The notes: a model not told the origin generated them from the sequence alone. Positions 54,804 to 63,209 are shown, numbered from the stretch's first letter. The stretch: 64,000 nucleotides of DNA from Rhodococcus opacus B4 (GCF_000010805.1 NC_012522.1:3596001-3660000); one strand, 5' to 3'. Made by a program: numbers and translations.

Positions 54804-54808
54804 GGGGG
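54303..54808 (-). repeat. Near-identical 0.5 kb repeat, copy B
   Basis: Direct repeat of 45119-45624, about 9.2 kb away and in the same orientation. Recombination between the copies would delete most of part A together with the intact iclR and the aldehyde dehydrogenase. Confidence 0.9.
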
Positions 54809-54816
54809 GCTCCTTG

Positions 54817-56172
54817 TCAGATCGTGGTGCCGGACGCGGCAGCGGCGCGGGAGGAGTGGTCGGGGTGTAGTTCGGTGGCGATGTCGCGGGCGGCGCGCAG
54901 TGCGCTCTCGATGGCGCCGTCGATGAATCCGGCCCACAGGTTCGCGATGTCACTGCTCGCGAAGTGCAGGACCCCTTCGGTGGCCTGCTGCGCGCCGAGG
55001 TAGCGAGTGACCTGGTGCGGGCGGTGCATCATCCAGGTCTCCTGCGAATACGGGTCACTCATCCAGTCGTGTCCGGACACCTCGAGGACGTCGAGATCGT
55101 CCCGCCACACGGTCAGTGCCTGCTGGACGGCGTCGCGGTCGTTCGGATCCAGCCGAGTCGAGTCGGCGCCGAAGCCCACCAGTACCGCGTCGTCGTCGCC
55201 GAGGTACTCGGTGCGCACGACCGACAAGGGGTGGGCTGCGGAGGAGTATCCGAAGAAGGGAGTGATCGGGCCGCGGACCCGGATCCAGCACTTGACGCCC
55301 TGGGAGGCCGCCTTCTCCTTGCTCGCGGCGAGCTTGCCGCCGTTCAGCGCCGGGTTGATGTCGAGGTCGCCGAGGATGTTCTGCGGCACGGTCAGCACCA
55401 CGCGGCGCGCCGTGACGACCTGACCGTCGGCCAGATGTACGTGAGCGCGTTCGGCGTCGTGTTCGATGCGGGAGACCTCCGCGCCGGTGCGCAATTCGGC
55501 GGTGGAATCGGCGGCGATCGCCGCCACCAGGGCCTGGGTGCCGCCGGCGAGGCGGAAGACCGCCGACGCCTCGTGCATCAGGTGCCACGAGCCGGCGGTG
55601 GCGGCAGTCCAGCGCAGGGCGGTGGTGAACGCACCCTCGGTGAGTGGGCCGTTGAAGTGCCCTACCCAGGCCGCTTCGTTCGCCTGGTATTCGTCCGAGC
55701 TCAGCTGCAACCGGTCCAGCATGTCCTGCACGCTGTACTGATCGGCGTCGGCAAGCTCGGCCGCGGCGGTCGGCAGGTCGGGGCGGGGGATGATCCGCAT
55801 GGTGTCGGCGAGCATGCGGCGCATGCCGGGATCGATCAACGCCATGAACTGATCGAGCGTGCCTGTGCGGACCTCGTCGCCGGCGAGCCAGTACGCCTGC
55901 TCCGCGCGCGGTCCACGGGTCATCTCGAGTCCGTATCTGGTGATCTCGGCCCACACGTGCGGCTGCACCCAGTGCATCCAGGTGCCGCCGATCTCGAGGT
56001 CCCGGCCGAGGCGGTGGTCGGTCCAGACCCGTCCGCCGAGGCGTTCGCGTGCCTCGAGTACCACCACGCGCAGTCCGGTGCGGGACAGCTCCCGGGCGGT
56101 GATCAGCCCGGCGATGCCGCCACCGATCACGACGACGTCGGTCTCTCGCTGCTGGTGAGCGCTGTCTGCCAT
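54817..56172 (-). CDS. Flavin monoamine oxidase family protein
   Basis: A 451-residue FAD amine oxidase. The N-terminal FAD fold is VVVIGGGIAGLITARELSRTGLRVVVLEARERLGGRVW near residues 12-50, followed by EIGGTWMHWVQPHVW. The C terminus has LHFASSDIANLWAGFIDGAIESALRAA near 415-440, covering the second FAD region. It should oxidise an amine to an imine or aldehyde with O2, feeding the aldehyde dehydrogenase of the same operon. The ATG at 56172 follows GGAGAGG. It is the first gene after promoter region P3. The substrate amine is unknown. Confidence 0.83.
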   Translation of the reverse strand: MADSAHQQRETDVVVIGGGIAGLITARELSRTGLRVVVLEARERLGGRVWTDHRLGRDLEIGGTWMHWVQPHVWAEITRYGLEMTRGPRAEQAYWLAGDEVRTGTLDQFMALIDPGMRRMLADTMRIIPRPDLPTAAAELADADQYSVQDMLDRLQLSSDEYQANEAAWVGHFNGPLTEGAFTTALRWTAATAGSWHLMHEASAVFRLAGGTQALVAAIAADSTAELRTGAEVSRIEHDAERAHVHLADGQVVTARRVVLTVPQNILGDLDINPALNGGKLAASKEKAASQGVKCWIRVRGPITPFFGYSSAAHPLSVVRTEYLGDDDAVLVGFGADSTRLDPNDRDAVQQALTVWRDDLDVLEVSGHDWMSDPYSQETWMMHRPHQVTRYLGAQQATEGVLHFASSDIANLWAGFIDGAIESALRAARDIATELHPDHSSRAAAASGTTI

Positions 56173-56227
56173 TGCCTCTCCTTCACGCCGGACACTCCGA
56201 GTGACTGTCACCTTCCGAACGTCTACC

Positions 56228-56297
56228 GTTCATAAATTGAACAGCTCGTTCAAAATTGCTTGATTTAGATCCTGAGCCGTAGGTCACAATCTGTCAA
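56228..56297 (-). promoter_or_regulatory. Divergent region P3, leftward promoter and operator array
   Basis: On the minus strand TTGACA (56292-56297) and CAGGAT (56269-56274) are 17 bases apart. Half-sites follow every 10 bases: GTTCA 56228, TGAAC 56238, GTTCA 56248 and a weak GCTTG 56258 (left ends). It should drive the amine oxidase, flavin reductase B and aldehyde dehydrogenase genes. Confidence 0.65.
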
Positions 56298-56413
56298 GGG
56301 TTGCGGGCCGACCGACCGGCCCCGGTGCACGACGCAACGACCTCCGCAGACCTGCCTTGCCGCACACGGTGACGGAATTCGCACCCGGCGGACGACTGAT
56401 GCACAGGGCGCCC

Positions 56414-56469
56414 TTGACGGACCTTGAGTCCCATGTCACAATTTTGAGCACATCGTTCAGTTTATGAAC
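56414..56469 (+). promoter_or_regulatory. Divergent region P3, rightward promoter and operator array
   Basis: TTGACG (56414-56419) and CACAAT (56437-56442) are 17 bases apart, followed by TGAGC at 56445, GTTCA at 56455 and TGAAC at 56465. It should drive transporter B and ribBA after a leader of about 230 bases. The remainder of the 518-base gap shows no gene. Confidence 0.65.
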
Positions 56470-56690
56470 ACGTAGCGAGGCTGAGCTGCAGCGCGCTACC
56501 CGATAGAGCCCATCCCGACGACCCGCAGTCGCCAGAGATCCATCGGATTCCGCGGCCGTGCACCACTTTCACGAAGGTTGTGACATCACGTGCGAACATC
56601 TGCTTCCCCCCTGCCTGCCACTCCGCACGGTGATCGCCCACCGTCATCGGTGATCGACATACCGGCGCGCAACAGAGAGGAGGCCGCTCG

Positions 56691-58028
56691 ATGACCATCA
56701 CGAACAACGAACCCGTGGACCTCGATACGCAGGCGGTCGACAAGAAGCGCTTCCTGGTCAAGCTGACCGGCGTCATCGCCGGCGGCATGTTCATCGACGG
56801 CTACATCCTCGGCATCATCGGCACCGTCATCGGAGCCATCACCCTCGATCTCGGCATGTCGCTGTTCTGGGAGGGGCTCATCGGCGCCTCCGCGCTGATC
56901 GGCATCTTCATCGGCGGCCCCCTCGGCGGTTGGCTCGCCGACAAACTCGGCCGCAAGCCACTGTTCACGATCGACCTGGTGATCTTCACCGTCGGTTCGG
57001 TCCTGCAGTTCTTCGTCGACTCGACGTGGCAACTGTTCCTCGTCCGGTTGCTGATGGGCGTCGCCATCGGCGCCGACTACTCCGTCGGCTGGCCGCTGCT
57101 CGCCGAGTTCTCTCCCGCCCGGCTGCGGGGCCGGTTGATGGCCTGCAACGAGGTCGCCTGGTACCTCGGATTCATGACGGCGTTCGTTGCCGGCTTCCTG
57201 ATGACCGCGGTGTGGTCCCTCGACTGGCGCATCGTGCTCGGCTCGAGCACCCTTCCCGCGGTGATCCTGCTACTGGCCCGGCTGGGTATGCCCGAATCAC
57301 CACGCTGGCTGATGAACAAGGGCCGCACCGCAGAGGCGACCGAAATCGCCCACACCTACCTCGAGGATCCGTCGGACGTCCTCGACATCACCAATGAACC
57401 GACCCGCAAGGGCACCTTCGGGATGCTGTTCTCCCCGGCGTACCGGCGCGCGACGATCTTCATCTCCGTCTTCTGGTTCTGCGTGGTGGCACCGTATTTC
57501 GCCATCGCTACGTTCGCGGCCAGCGTGCTGGAGGGCTACGGACTCGGTGACGGACTCGCCGGCGCCCTCGGGGTCAACGGACTCGCGTTGGCCGGTGTCG
57601 TGGTCTCGGTCGTTCTCATCGAACGCATCGGCCGGCGGAAGCTGACGATCCCGCAGCAGTGGGTGTGCGCGGCGGTCCTGGCGGTCATCGGGTTGTGGTC
57701 CTCGGCGCCGCCGGTGCTGGTACTGATCGGCTTCCTGGTCTTCGCGTTCGCCAACGCCATGTGCACCGCCCTGACCGGGGTCTACCCCGGTGAGATCTTC
57801 CCGACCGAGATCCGCGGCCTGGGAACCGGTTTCGCGACGGCGTTCAGCCGCGTCGGCGCCGGCCTCGGCACGTTCCTGCTGCCTTGGTCGATGCACAACC
57901 TCGGCGCGGGCACCACGATGCTCATCGCCGCCGGCATTTGCGTCGTCGGCGCCTCGGTCTCCCAGGTTCTCGCCCCGGAAACGATGGGCCGCAGTCTCAG
58001 CGAAACCTCCGCTCCGCACCAGAGGTAG
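56691..58028 (+). CDS. MFS transporter B (sugar-porter-like organic-acid transporter)
   Basis: A 445-residue 12-helix transporter, closely similar to transporter A along its length (GGPLGGWLADKLGRKPLF, GADYSVGWPLLAEFSP, MPESPRWLMNKGR, GEIFPTEIRGLGTGFATAFSR). It differs mainly near the N terminus and in the helix 4-5 region (RLMACNEVAWYLGFMTAFVAGF). The ATG follows GAGGAGG. It is the first gene of a rightward unit that continues into ribBA. It probably carries the same or a related substrate as transporter A; two copies may allow different affinities. Confidence 0.86.
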   Translation: MTITNNEPVDLDTQAVDKKRFLVKLTGVIAGGMFIDGYILGIIGTVIGAITLDLGMSLFWEGLIGASALIGIFIGGPLGGWLADKLGRKPLFTIDLVIFTVGSVLQFFVDSTWQLFLVRLLMGVAIGADYSVGWPLLAEFSPARLRGRLMACNEVAWYLGFMTAFVAGFLMTAVWSLDWRIVLGSSTLPAVILLLARLGMPESPRWLMNKGRTAEATEIAHTYLEDPSDVLDITNEPTRKGTFGMLFSPAYRRATIFISVFWFCVVAPYFAIATFAASVLEGYGLGDGLAGALGVNGLALAGVVVSVVLIERIGRRKLTIPQQWVCAAVLAVIGLWSSAPPVLVLIGFLVFAFANAMCTALTGVYPGEIFPTEIRGLGTGFATAFSRVGAGLGTFLLPWSMHNLGAGTTMLIAAGICVVGASVSQVLAPETMGRSLSETSAPHQR

Positions 58029-58145
58029 CCACCCCCCGATCCCGAGCGCGGAGTCGTCGGACCGACAACGATGTCCCCCGACGACTCCGCCTCGACCCAG
58101 AACCGTTCCACCACCGTGCGTTCGCCTAGGAAGGAGCCAGCGATC

Positions 58146-59396
58146 ATGTCGACCATCTCGGACGCGGTCACCGCACTCGCAAACAAGGGAATGGTCCTCG
58201 TCGTCGACGACGAAGACCGCGAGAACGAGGGCGACCTGATCATGGCCGCCGAATACGCGAGCACCGATGCGGTCGCGTTCTTCCTCGAACACACCTCCGG
58301 ATTTCTCTGCGTCGCCATCGAGGAGGCCCGCGCCGACAGACTCGGCCTCGACCTGATGGTCCGCGACAACACCGAATCCCACAACACAGCCTTCCTGGTC
58401 AGTGTCGACTACCGGCACGGCACCACCACAGGTATCAGCGCGGGTGATCGCGGCGCCACCATCCGGGCGCTCGCCGATCCGGCACTGCAGCCCGCCGACC
58501 TCGCCCGGCCCGGACACGTGATGCCGCTGCTCGCGAAGCCCGGCGGCGTCCTCGAACGCCCCGGGCACACCGAAGCCGGAGTCGACCTGTGCCGCATGGC
58601 CGGACTCAGCGGCGCCGCCCTGCTCTGTGAGATCGTCACCCCCGACCGGCGCGAGATGATGCGCCGCGACGACCTTCGACAGCTCGCCGCCCAGCATTCG
58701 ATCCCGATGATCTCCATCGCCGACCTGCGCGCCTGGCGTTCGCAGACCGAGGGCACGGTGACGCCGCTGCGCCACAACAGTGTTCGTCCCGGGACCACCG
58801 TTCTCCGGTCCGGTCGCAGCACGCTGCCCACCGAGGTCGGCACGTTCGACGCGGTCGCTTATCACGCACCCGGCGACGGCGTCGAGCACCTGGCCCTCGT
58901 GATGGGTGACGTCGCCGCCGGCGACGCGCCGCTGGTCCGGCTGCACAGCGAATGCATCACCGGCGACCTCGCCGGCTCCCTGCGCTGCGATTGCGGTCCT
59001 CAATTCCGATCCGCGCTGAGCACAATCGCCGACGCCGGCGCCGGCGTCCTGATCTACCTGCGCGGGCACGAGGGCCGCGGCATCGGCCTGGGCCACAAAC
59101 TGCGTGCCTACGAACTCCAGCAACACGAGGGCCTCGACACCGTCGACGCCAACGTCAGCCTGGGCCTGCCGGTCGACGGCCGCGACTACCGCGTCGCCTG
59201 CGAGATCCTCGACGACCTCGGAGTGGGTCGCGTGCGGCTGATGACGAACAATCCCGACAAGGTCGGGGCGCTGAGCGACCACGGCATCACCGTCGCCGAA
59301 CAGATCCCGCACGAGTCGTCACCGACCGCCTACAACCGGTCCTATCTGACCACCAAACGCGACCGCATGGGCCACACCCTGCAGCGGCTCGGCTGA
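58146..59396 (+). CDS. ribBA: Bifunctional DHBP synthase / GTP cyclohydrolase II
   Basis: A 416-residue riboflavin-biosynthesis enzyme. Residues 1 to about 205 form 3,4-dihydroxy-2-butanone-4-phosphate synthase (VVDDEDRENEGDLIMAAEYAS, RPGHTEAGVDLCRMAGL). The rest is GTP cyclohydrolase II with zinc ligands in SECITGDLAGSLRCDCG and the active-site block YLRGHEGRGIGLGHK. Both starting precursors of riboflavin are produced. Its place in a catabolic unit rather than a rib operon suggests extra flavin supply for the flavoenzymes of this region. AGGAAGGAG precedes the ATG at 58146. I expect a second copy in the housekeeping rib operon. Confidence 0.9.
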   Translation: MSTISDAVTALANKGMVLVVDDEDRENEGDLIMAAEYASTDAVAFFLEHTSGFLCVAIEEARADRLGLDLMVRDNTESHNTAFLVSVDYRHGTTTGISAGDRGATIRALADPALQPADLARPGHVMPLLAKPGGVLERPGHTEAGVDLCRMAGLSGAALLCEIVTPDRREMMRRDDLRQLAAQHSIPMISIADLRAWRSQTEGTVTPLRHNSVRPGTTVLRSGRSTLPTEVGTFDAVAYHAPGDGVEHLALVMGDVAAGDAPLVRLHSECITGDLAGSLRCDCGPQFRSALSTIADAGAGVLIYLRGHEGRGIGLGHKLRAYELQQHEGLDTVDANVSLGLPVDGRDYRVACEILDDLGVGRVRLMTNNPDKVGALSDHGITVAEQIPHESSPTAYNRSYLTTKRDRMGHTLQRLG

Positions 59397-59459
59397 CAAC
59401 TCGTCACGCCGCACCCACTCGCGCCGGAACGTGAACCGAAAGGACTGGACTCCATTCCG

Positions 59460-59895
59460 TTGAACCCGCAGACGCCACCCGCGCGAGACAGACTGGTTCT
59501 GGTCACCGGTGTCGAACACCCCGAGGGGGCCCGTGCCGCCCGAAGTCTCGGCGCGCACGGATTCGACGTCATCGCACACAGTTTCAGTCCGGCTGTGTCG
59601 ACACCCTCATTCACGCCGCCTGGATCCCCGGCCCGAATCCACCGGCAATCCGCTGCAATCGATCCATCCCCACGACTGGGACCGGTTCCTCCACGCTCAT
59701 CTGCGGATGTTGTTCACCACCGTGCGGATCAACACCCTCCGCTTGGTGGACGAGCTCCCGCCACCTGCACTCCGAGGCGAGTACTGCACACCGGATTTCG
59801 ACGCGGCCCTCGTCCTTCTCGCCGACCCTGCCCACCATTCCGGCGGGGTGCTCTCCGCCCCTGCACCGGTGGCCCGGTTCGCCGCCGCGCACTGA
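59460..59895 (+). pseudogene. Decayed short-chain dehydrogenase remnant
   Basis: Pieces of an SDR-type protein appear in different frames: RLVLVTGVEHPEGARAARSLGAHG from 59460, VDTLIHAAWIPGPNP after about 59600, and HPHDWDRFLHAHLRMLFTTVR after about 59660, ending at TGA 59893-59895. No single frame covers the family, and the catalytic Tyr-x3-Lys segment is not found. It lies between ribBA and malic enzyme with no clear ribosome site. It is probably non-functional. Confidence 0.5.
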
Positions 59896-59943
59896 AACCC
59901 ACCGCCGATTCCCACCCACCCAAACACCTTTGGAGTAACAGCC

Positions 59944-61137
59944 GTGACTGTCGTGTCCGAACCCACCACACCGCGGAAGGTCGAGCTGACCGACGAGGAA
60001 ATCTTCGCCGGCCACATCGGGGGGAAGCTCTCGGTAGAGACCACCGCCGCCCTCGATTCGCAGCGCGCCCTGTCCATCGCTTACACGCCCGGTGTCGCGC
60101 AGGTCTCCCGCGCGATCCACGCCGACGAGACCCTCGCCGACCGCTACACCTGGACCAACCGCCTCGTGGTCGTCGTCTCCGACGGCTCCGCGGTCCTCGG
60201 CCTCGGCGACATCGGCCCCCGCGCCTCCCTTCCCGTGATGGAGGGCAAGTCCGCGCTGTTCAAGAACTTCGCCGGCCTGAACTCCATCCCCCTGGTCCTC
60301 GACACCAAGGACCCCGACGAGATCGTCGAGACCCTGATCCGGCTGCGCCCGAGCTTCGGCGCCGTCAATTTGGAGGACATCTCCGCCCCCCGCTGCTTCG
60401 AGATCGAACAGCGCGTCATCGAGGCGTTGGACTGCCCGGTCATGCACGACGACCAGCACGGCACCGCCATCGTCGTCCTCGCCGCCCTCAAGGGCGCGGT
60501 CAAGGTCCAGGACCGCGACCTGTCCACCCTGCGGGTGGTCATCTCCGGTGCCGGCGCCGCCGGCGTGGCCTGCGCGAACATCCTGCTCGCCGCCGGCATC
60601 GCGGACGTCACGGTGCTGGACTCGAAGGGCATCGTCTCCGCCGACCGCCAGGACCTGAACGCGGTCAAGGTCGACCTGGCCGCCCGCACCAACCCCGCCG
60701 GCCGCCGCGGCGGCATCGTCGAAGCATTGGACGGTGCGGACGTGTTCCTCGGGGTGTCCGCCGGCACCGTCCCGGAGGAGCTCATCGCGACGATGGCGGA
60801 GAACTCGGTGGTGTTCGCGTTGTCGAACCCGGACCCGGAGATCCACCCGGACGTCGCGCGCAAGCACGCGGCGATCGTCGCCACCGGGCGCAGCGATTTC
60901 CCGAACCAGATCAACAATGTGCTCGCCTTCCCCGGTGTGTTCAAGGGCGCCCTGGACGCCGGTGCCCGCCGGATCACCGAAGGCATGAAACTTGCCGCCG
61001 CCGAGGCCATCCTCTCGGTCGTCGGTGACGAGCTGGCTGTAGACAAGATCGTTCCCAGCCCGCTCGATCCTCGCGTCGCCCCCGCTGTCGCGGAGGCAGT
61101 CGCCGCCGCTGCTCGTGCAGAAGGCGTCACCGGCTAG
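59944..61137 (+). CDS. Malic enzyme (decarboxylating malate dehydrogenase)
   Basis: A 397-residue short bacterial malic enzyme. The conserved blocks are LSIAYTPGVAQVSRAI near residue 43, VVVSDGSAVLGLGDIG, MEGKSALFKNFAGLNSIPLVLDT, FGAVNLEDISAPRCFEIE, and the metal/substrate site MHDDQHGTAIV. The NAD(P) fold is VVISGAGAAGVACANILLAAG. It converts malate to pyruvate and CO2, supplying NAD(P)H and pyruvate when carbon enters through 2-oxoglutarate, in keeping with the aldehyde dehydrogenase of part B. The GTG start follows GGAG. A hairpin terminator follows. Confidence 0.9.
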   Translation: MTVVSEPTTPRKVELTDEEIFAGHIGGKLSVETTAALDSQRALSIAYTPGVAQVSRAIHADETLADRYTWTNRLVVVVSDGSAVLGLGDIGPRASLPVMEGKSALFKNFAGLNSIPLVLDTKDPDEIVETLIRLRPSFGAVNLEDISAPRCFEIEQRVIEALDCPVMHDDQHGTAIVVLAALKGAVKVQDRDLSTLRVVISGAGAAGVACANILLAAGIADVTVLDSKGIVSADRQDLNAVKVDLAARTNPAGRRGGIVEALDGADVFLGVSAGTVPEELIATMAENSVVFALSNPDPEIHPDVARKHAAIVATGRSDFPNQINNVLAFPGVFKGALDAGARRITEGMKLAAAEAILSVVGDELAVDKIVPSPLDPRVAPAVAEAVAAAARAEGVTG

Positions 61138-61148
61138 CGAGAATCCGT

Positions 61149-61199
61149 CGAACACCCCGGACCGGAGCCCGCACCAAGGTTCCGCGGACGGGGTGTTCG
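61149..61199. terminator. Terminator hairpin after malic enzyme
   Basis: CGAACACCCCG and CGGGGTGTTCG are perfect 11-base arms, 12 bases after the malic enzyme stop, with a 29-base loop that contains further G/C pairing. Confidence 0.65.
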
Positions 61200-61551
61200 C
61201 CGTGTCCGGTCTGAGGCGAGTGAGCAACACCGCGCCCGGCGAGCATCACCCCGACTGGGTGAAGCGCACGAACCCGGTTCGCGGTTAGTTTGGCCTCCCT
61301 GGCCGGGCACCCGGCAATGCAACTGCTTCCGCCCTGTCGGCCCGAACACTCTCCGGTTCGGGTCGACCTAGATTGACGTCGCGATCCTCCCGATCGAAAC
61401 TCGCCGACAGGAACCTGTACGCCGAGAAGGTAACCGGCCCCCCCGACGCGGCACTCTAGACCCCCACCACGGACATGCTCAGGTTGCCGCCGCCTCCCGA
61501 TCCGCATGAACCAACAGCAACAGGAAGGATGAGGAAGTATCAGCCATTACG

Positions 61552-61773
61552 TCAACTGTTGACAGCCTGAGCGGCACCGTCCACACCGAACCCGACGGAA
61601 CGATCGACCTCTGGTTCGGCCCCTCCGCACCCGCGGGCAAGGAAGCGAACTGGATCCGAACGGTCCCGGCCAAGAGCTGGTTTCCCATGCTCCGCCTGTA
61701 CGGACCACTGCAGCCGTGGTTCGACAAGCAGTGGCAACCCGGCGAACTGCACGAGGTGTCACCGGAGGCATAG
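61552..61773 (+). pseudogene. C-terminal remnant of a DUF1214 protein
   Basis: The frame ending at TAG 61771-61773 encodes about 70 residues matching the C terminus of DUF1254/DUF1214 proteins (DGTIDLWFGPSAP, KEANWIRTVPAKSWFPMLRLYGPL, FDKQWQPGELHEV). The open stretch begins after a stop at 61507 and has no ATG, GTG or TTG start, so only the tail of the gene remains. The sequence from 61200 to 61550 shows nothing else I can define. Confidence 0.65.
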
Positions 61774-61842
61774 TCGGAGGGGTCCGGAGCCCGGCCGCGC
61801 GGTTCCGGCGAAAGTGCTCGTCAACAGTCCGATCGGCGGAGG

Positions 61843-62136
61843 TCAGCGGGCAAACCGCTGGGTGTACCGCCGGCCGAGGCGGGCGCGTTCGGTCTCGGAC
61901 ATGCCACCCCAGATGCCGTGGCGTTCTGCGGCGGTGAAGGCGTGGGAGCGGCATTCGGGAAGTACGGGGCATTCCCGGCAGATCTGCTTGGCACGGCGTT
62001 CGCGCCGTGCGCGGATCGTTCTCTTCTCGCGATCGTCGGGTGGGAAGAATATGTCGGTATCGGTGCCGCGGCACGATCCTTCGAGGCGCCAGTCCCAGTC
62101 CGGGGGACGGCCGGAGTGATTCTCGGTGAAGGTCAT
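61843..62136 (-). CDS. WhiB-family iron-sulfur regulator
   Basis: A 97-residue WhiB-like protein. The four cluster cysteines are visible (SCRGTD, then ICRECPVLPEC in CxxCx5C spacing), followed by the GIWGGMSE turn and a basic C terminus (RARLGRRYTQ) for DNA binding. WhiB proteins bind a 4Fe-4S cluster and associate with the primary sigma factor. I chose the ATG at 62136 because upstream residues are unlike the family. The target is unknown. It is leftward, downstream of several hairpins in its 5' region. Confidence 0.87.
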   Translation of the reverse strand: MTFTENHSGRPPDWDWRLEGSCRGTDTDIFFPPDDREKRTIRARRERRAKQICRECPVLPECRSHAFTAAERHGIWGGMSETERARLGRRYTQRFAR

Positions 62137-62168
62137 TCGGCTTCTCGGGGTCGACGTTGCGGGAGTCC

Positions 62169-62197
62169 GAGGCCGCGCCGAAGGCCGGCGCGGCCTC
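62169..62197. other. Hairpin in the whiB 5' region
   Basis: GAGGCCGCGCCG and its complement form a 12-base perfect stem with a five-base loop, 32 bases upstream of the whiB start. It could form in the whiB leader RNA. Confidence 0.45.
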
Positions 62198-62212
62198 GTG
62201 CGCACGTGGAGA

Positions 62213-62251
62213 GCGGGTGCCTGACGCCGACACATCAGGTCAGGCACCCGC
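62213..62251. other. Second hairpin in the whiB 5' region
   Basis: GCGGGTGCCTGAC and its complement form a perfect 13-base stem with a 13-base loop. With the neighbouring stem it makes a structured leader or a terminator for transcription coming from the hydratase side. Confidence 0.45.
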
Positions 62252-62254
62252 GCA

Positions 62255-62295
62255 GTTCGTTCAGTCGAGAGGGCGCTCCTGATTCCTGAACGAAC
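62255..62295. promoter_or_regulatory. Inverted repeat upstream of whiB
   Basis: GTTCGTTCAG and CTGAACGAAC are perfect 10-base arms separated by 21 bases. They contain GTTCA and TGAAC, but the spacing does not fit the 10-base periodic arrays of P1-P3, so the relation is doubtful. Confidence 0.35.
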
Positions 62296-62344
62296 GTATT
62301 GCCGCGGGGGAGTGATCACCCCGCGAGGATTTGATGTGAGCCGA

Positions 62345-62379
62345 CTCGACAGGGGCGGGTGCGGGCCGTCCCCGTCGAG
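62345..62379 (-). terminator. Hairpin after the hydratase gene
   Basis: CTCGACAGGGGCGG pairs with CCGTCCCCGTCGAG with two imperfect positions, eight bases beyond the hydratase stop. It is a likely terminator of the monooxygenase-hydratase operon. Confidence 0.6.
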
Positions 62380-62386
62380 ACACGTG

Positions 62387-63181
62387 TCAGTTGGTGCCGA
62401 GGGAGACGTCGAACTCGATGGTGCCGAAGCCTTCGAATTCGCCGACCCACTGGCCGGCCTCGTTCATCGGCACCGCCTGCAGGCAGCTGCCGGGGAGGAT
62501 GACCTGACCGGCCTGGAATCCGACGTCGTAGGCGGCGAGGCGGTTCGCGAGCCAGGCAACCGCGGCGAGGGGATTGCCGAGGATGTTGCGGGTGTTCCCG
62601 GTGATGACCTCGCGGCCGTTGAAGTGCAGGGAGCCGCGCATGTCGCGGAGGGTCAGGTCGGTGATGCGGCGGGGAGTGCCGCCGAGGATGACCGCTCCGG
62701 TGGATCCGTTGTCTGCCAGCGTGTCCGGCAGGTCGATGGCCCAGTTCTGGACGCGGGAGTCGATGATCTCGATGGCGGGCACTGCGTAGTCGATGGCATT
62801 GATGACGTCGGCGACGGTGATGTTGGGTCCGCGCAGACTGTTCTTCAGCACGAAGGCGGGTTCGAGTTCGACGAACGGTTCGATGTAGTCGTTGCGATCG
62901 AGGGTGGTGCCTTCGTAGGCGAAGATGCCGGCGAGCAGGAATCCGTAATCGGGCTGGCCGAGACCGAATGCTTCCTGCATGACCTTCGCGATGTTGCCGA
63001 GTTTGTACCCGACCAGGCGGTCGCCGCCGGCGACGGCGTGCTCGACGTTGATGCGCTGCACGGCGAATCCGGCGTCCGCGTCGAGGGCGGGCCAGGTCTT
63101 GGTCGGCGCGGTGATCGGCGCACCGTTCGCGCGTGCGGTACGCAGGGTGGCCGCGACATCGTGGAGTTCGGTGGTCTGCAT
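62387..63181 (-). CDS. 2-keto-4-pentenoate hydratase-family protein
   Basis: A 264-residue member of the MhpD/HpaH hydratase-decarboxylase family, itself related to FAA hydrolases. It has RLVGYKLGNIAKVMQEAFGLGQPDYGFLLAG near residues 55-85, the metal-ligand region EPFVELEPAFVLKNSLRG, and the later AIEIIDSRVQNW. The family adds water to a 2-hydroxy-dienoate or decarboxylates a 2-oxo acid. AGAGGA precedes the ATG at 63181, which lies 28 bases after the monooxygenase stop. It may act on the ring-cleaved or N-dealkylated product of that enzyme and feed a pyruvate aldolase. Confidence 0.83.
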   Translation of the reverse strand: MQTTELHDVAATLRTARANGAPITAPTKTWPALDADAGFAVQRINVEHAVAGGDRLVGYKLGNIAKVMQEAFGLGQPDYGFLLAGIFAYEGTTLDRNDYIEPFVELEPAFVLKNSLRGPNITVADVINAIDYAVPAIEIIDSRVQNWAIDLPDTLADNGSTGAVILGGTPRRITDLTLRDMRGSLHFNGREVITGNTRNILGNPLAAVAWLANRLAAYDVGFQAGQVILPGSCLQAVPMNEAGQWVGEFEGFGTIEFDVSLGTN

Positions 63182-63209
63182 GGGGTTCCTCTTCTGTTCG
63201 CGGTCGGTG

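Noticed and set aside
62255..62295. An additional site of the GTTCA/TGAAC regulon upstream of whiB
   Set aside because: The half-sites are 28 bases apart rather than a multiple of 10, and no matching promoter layout is present.
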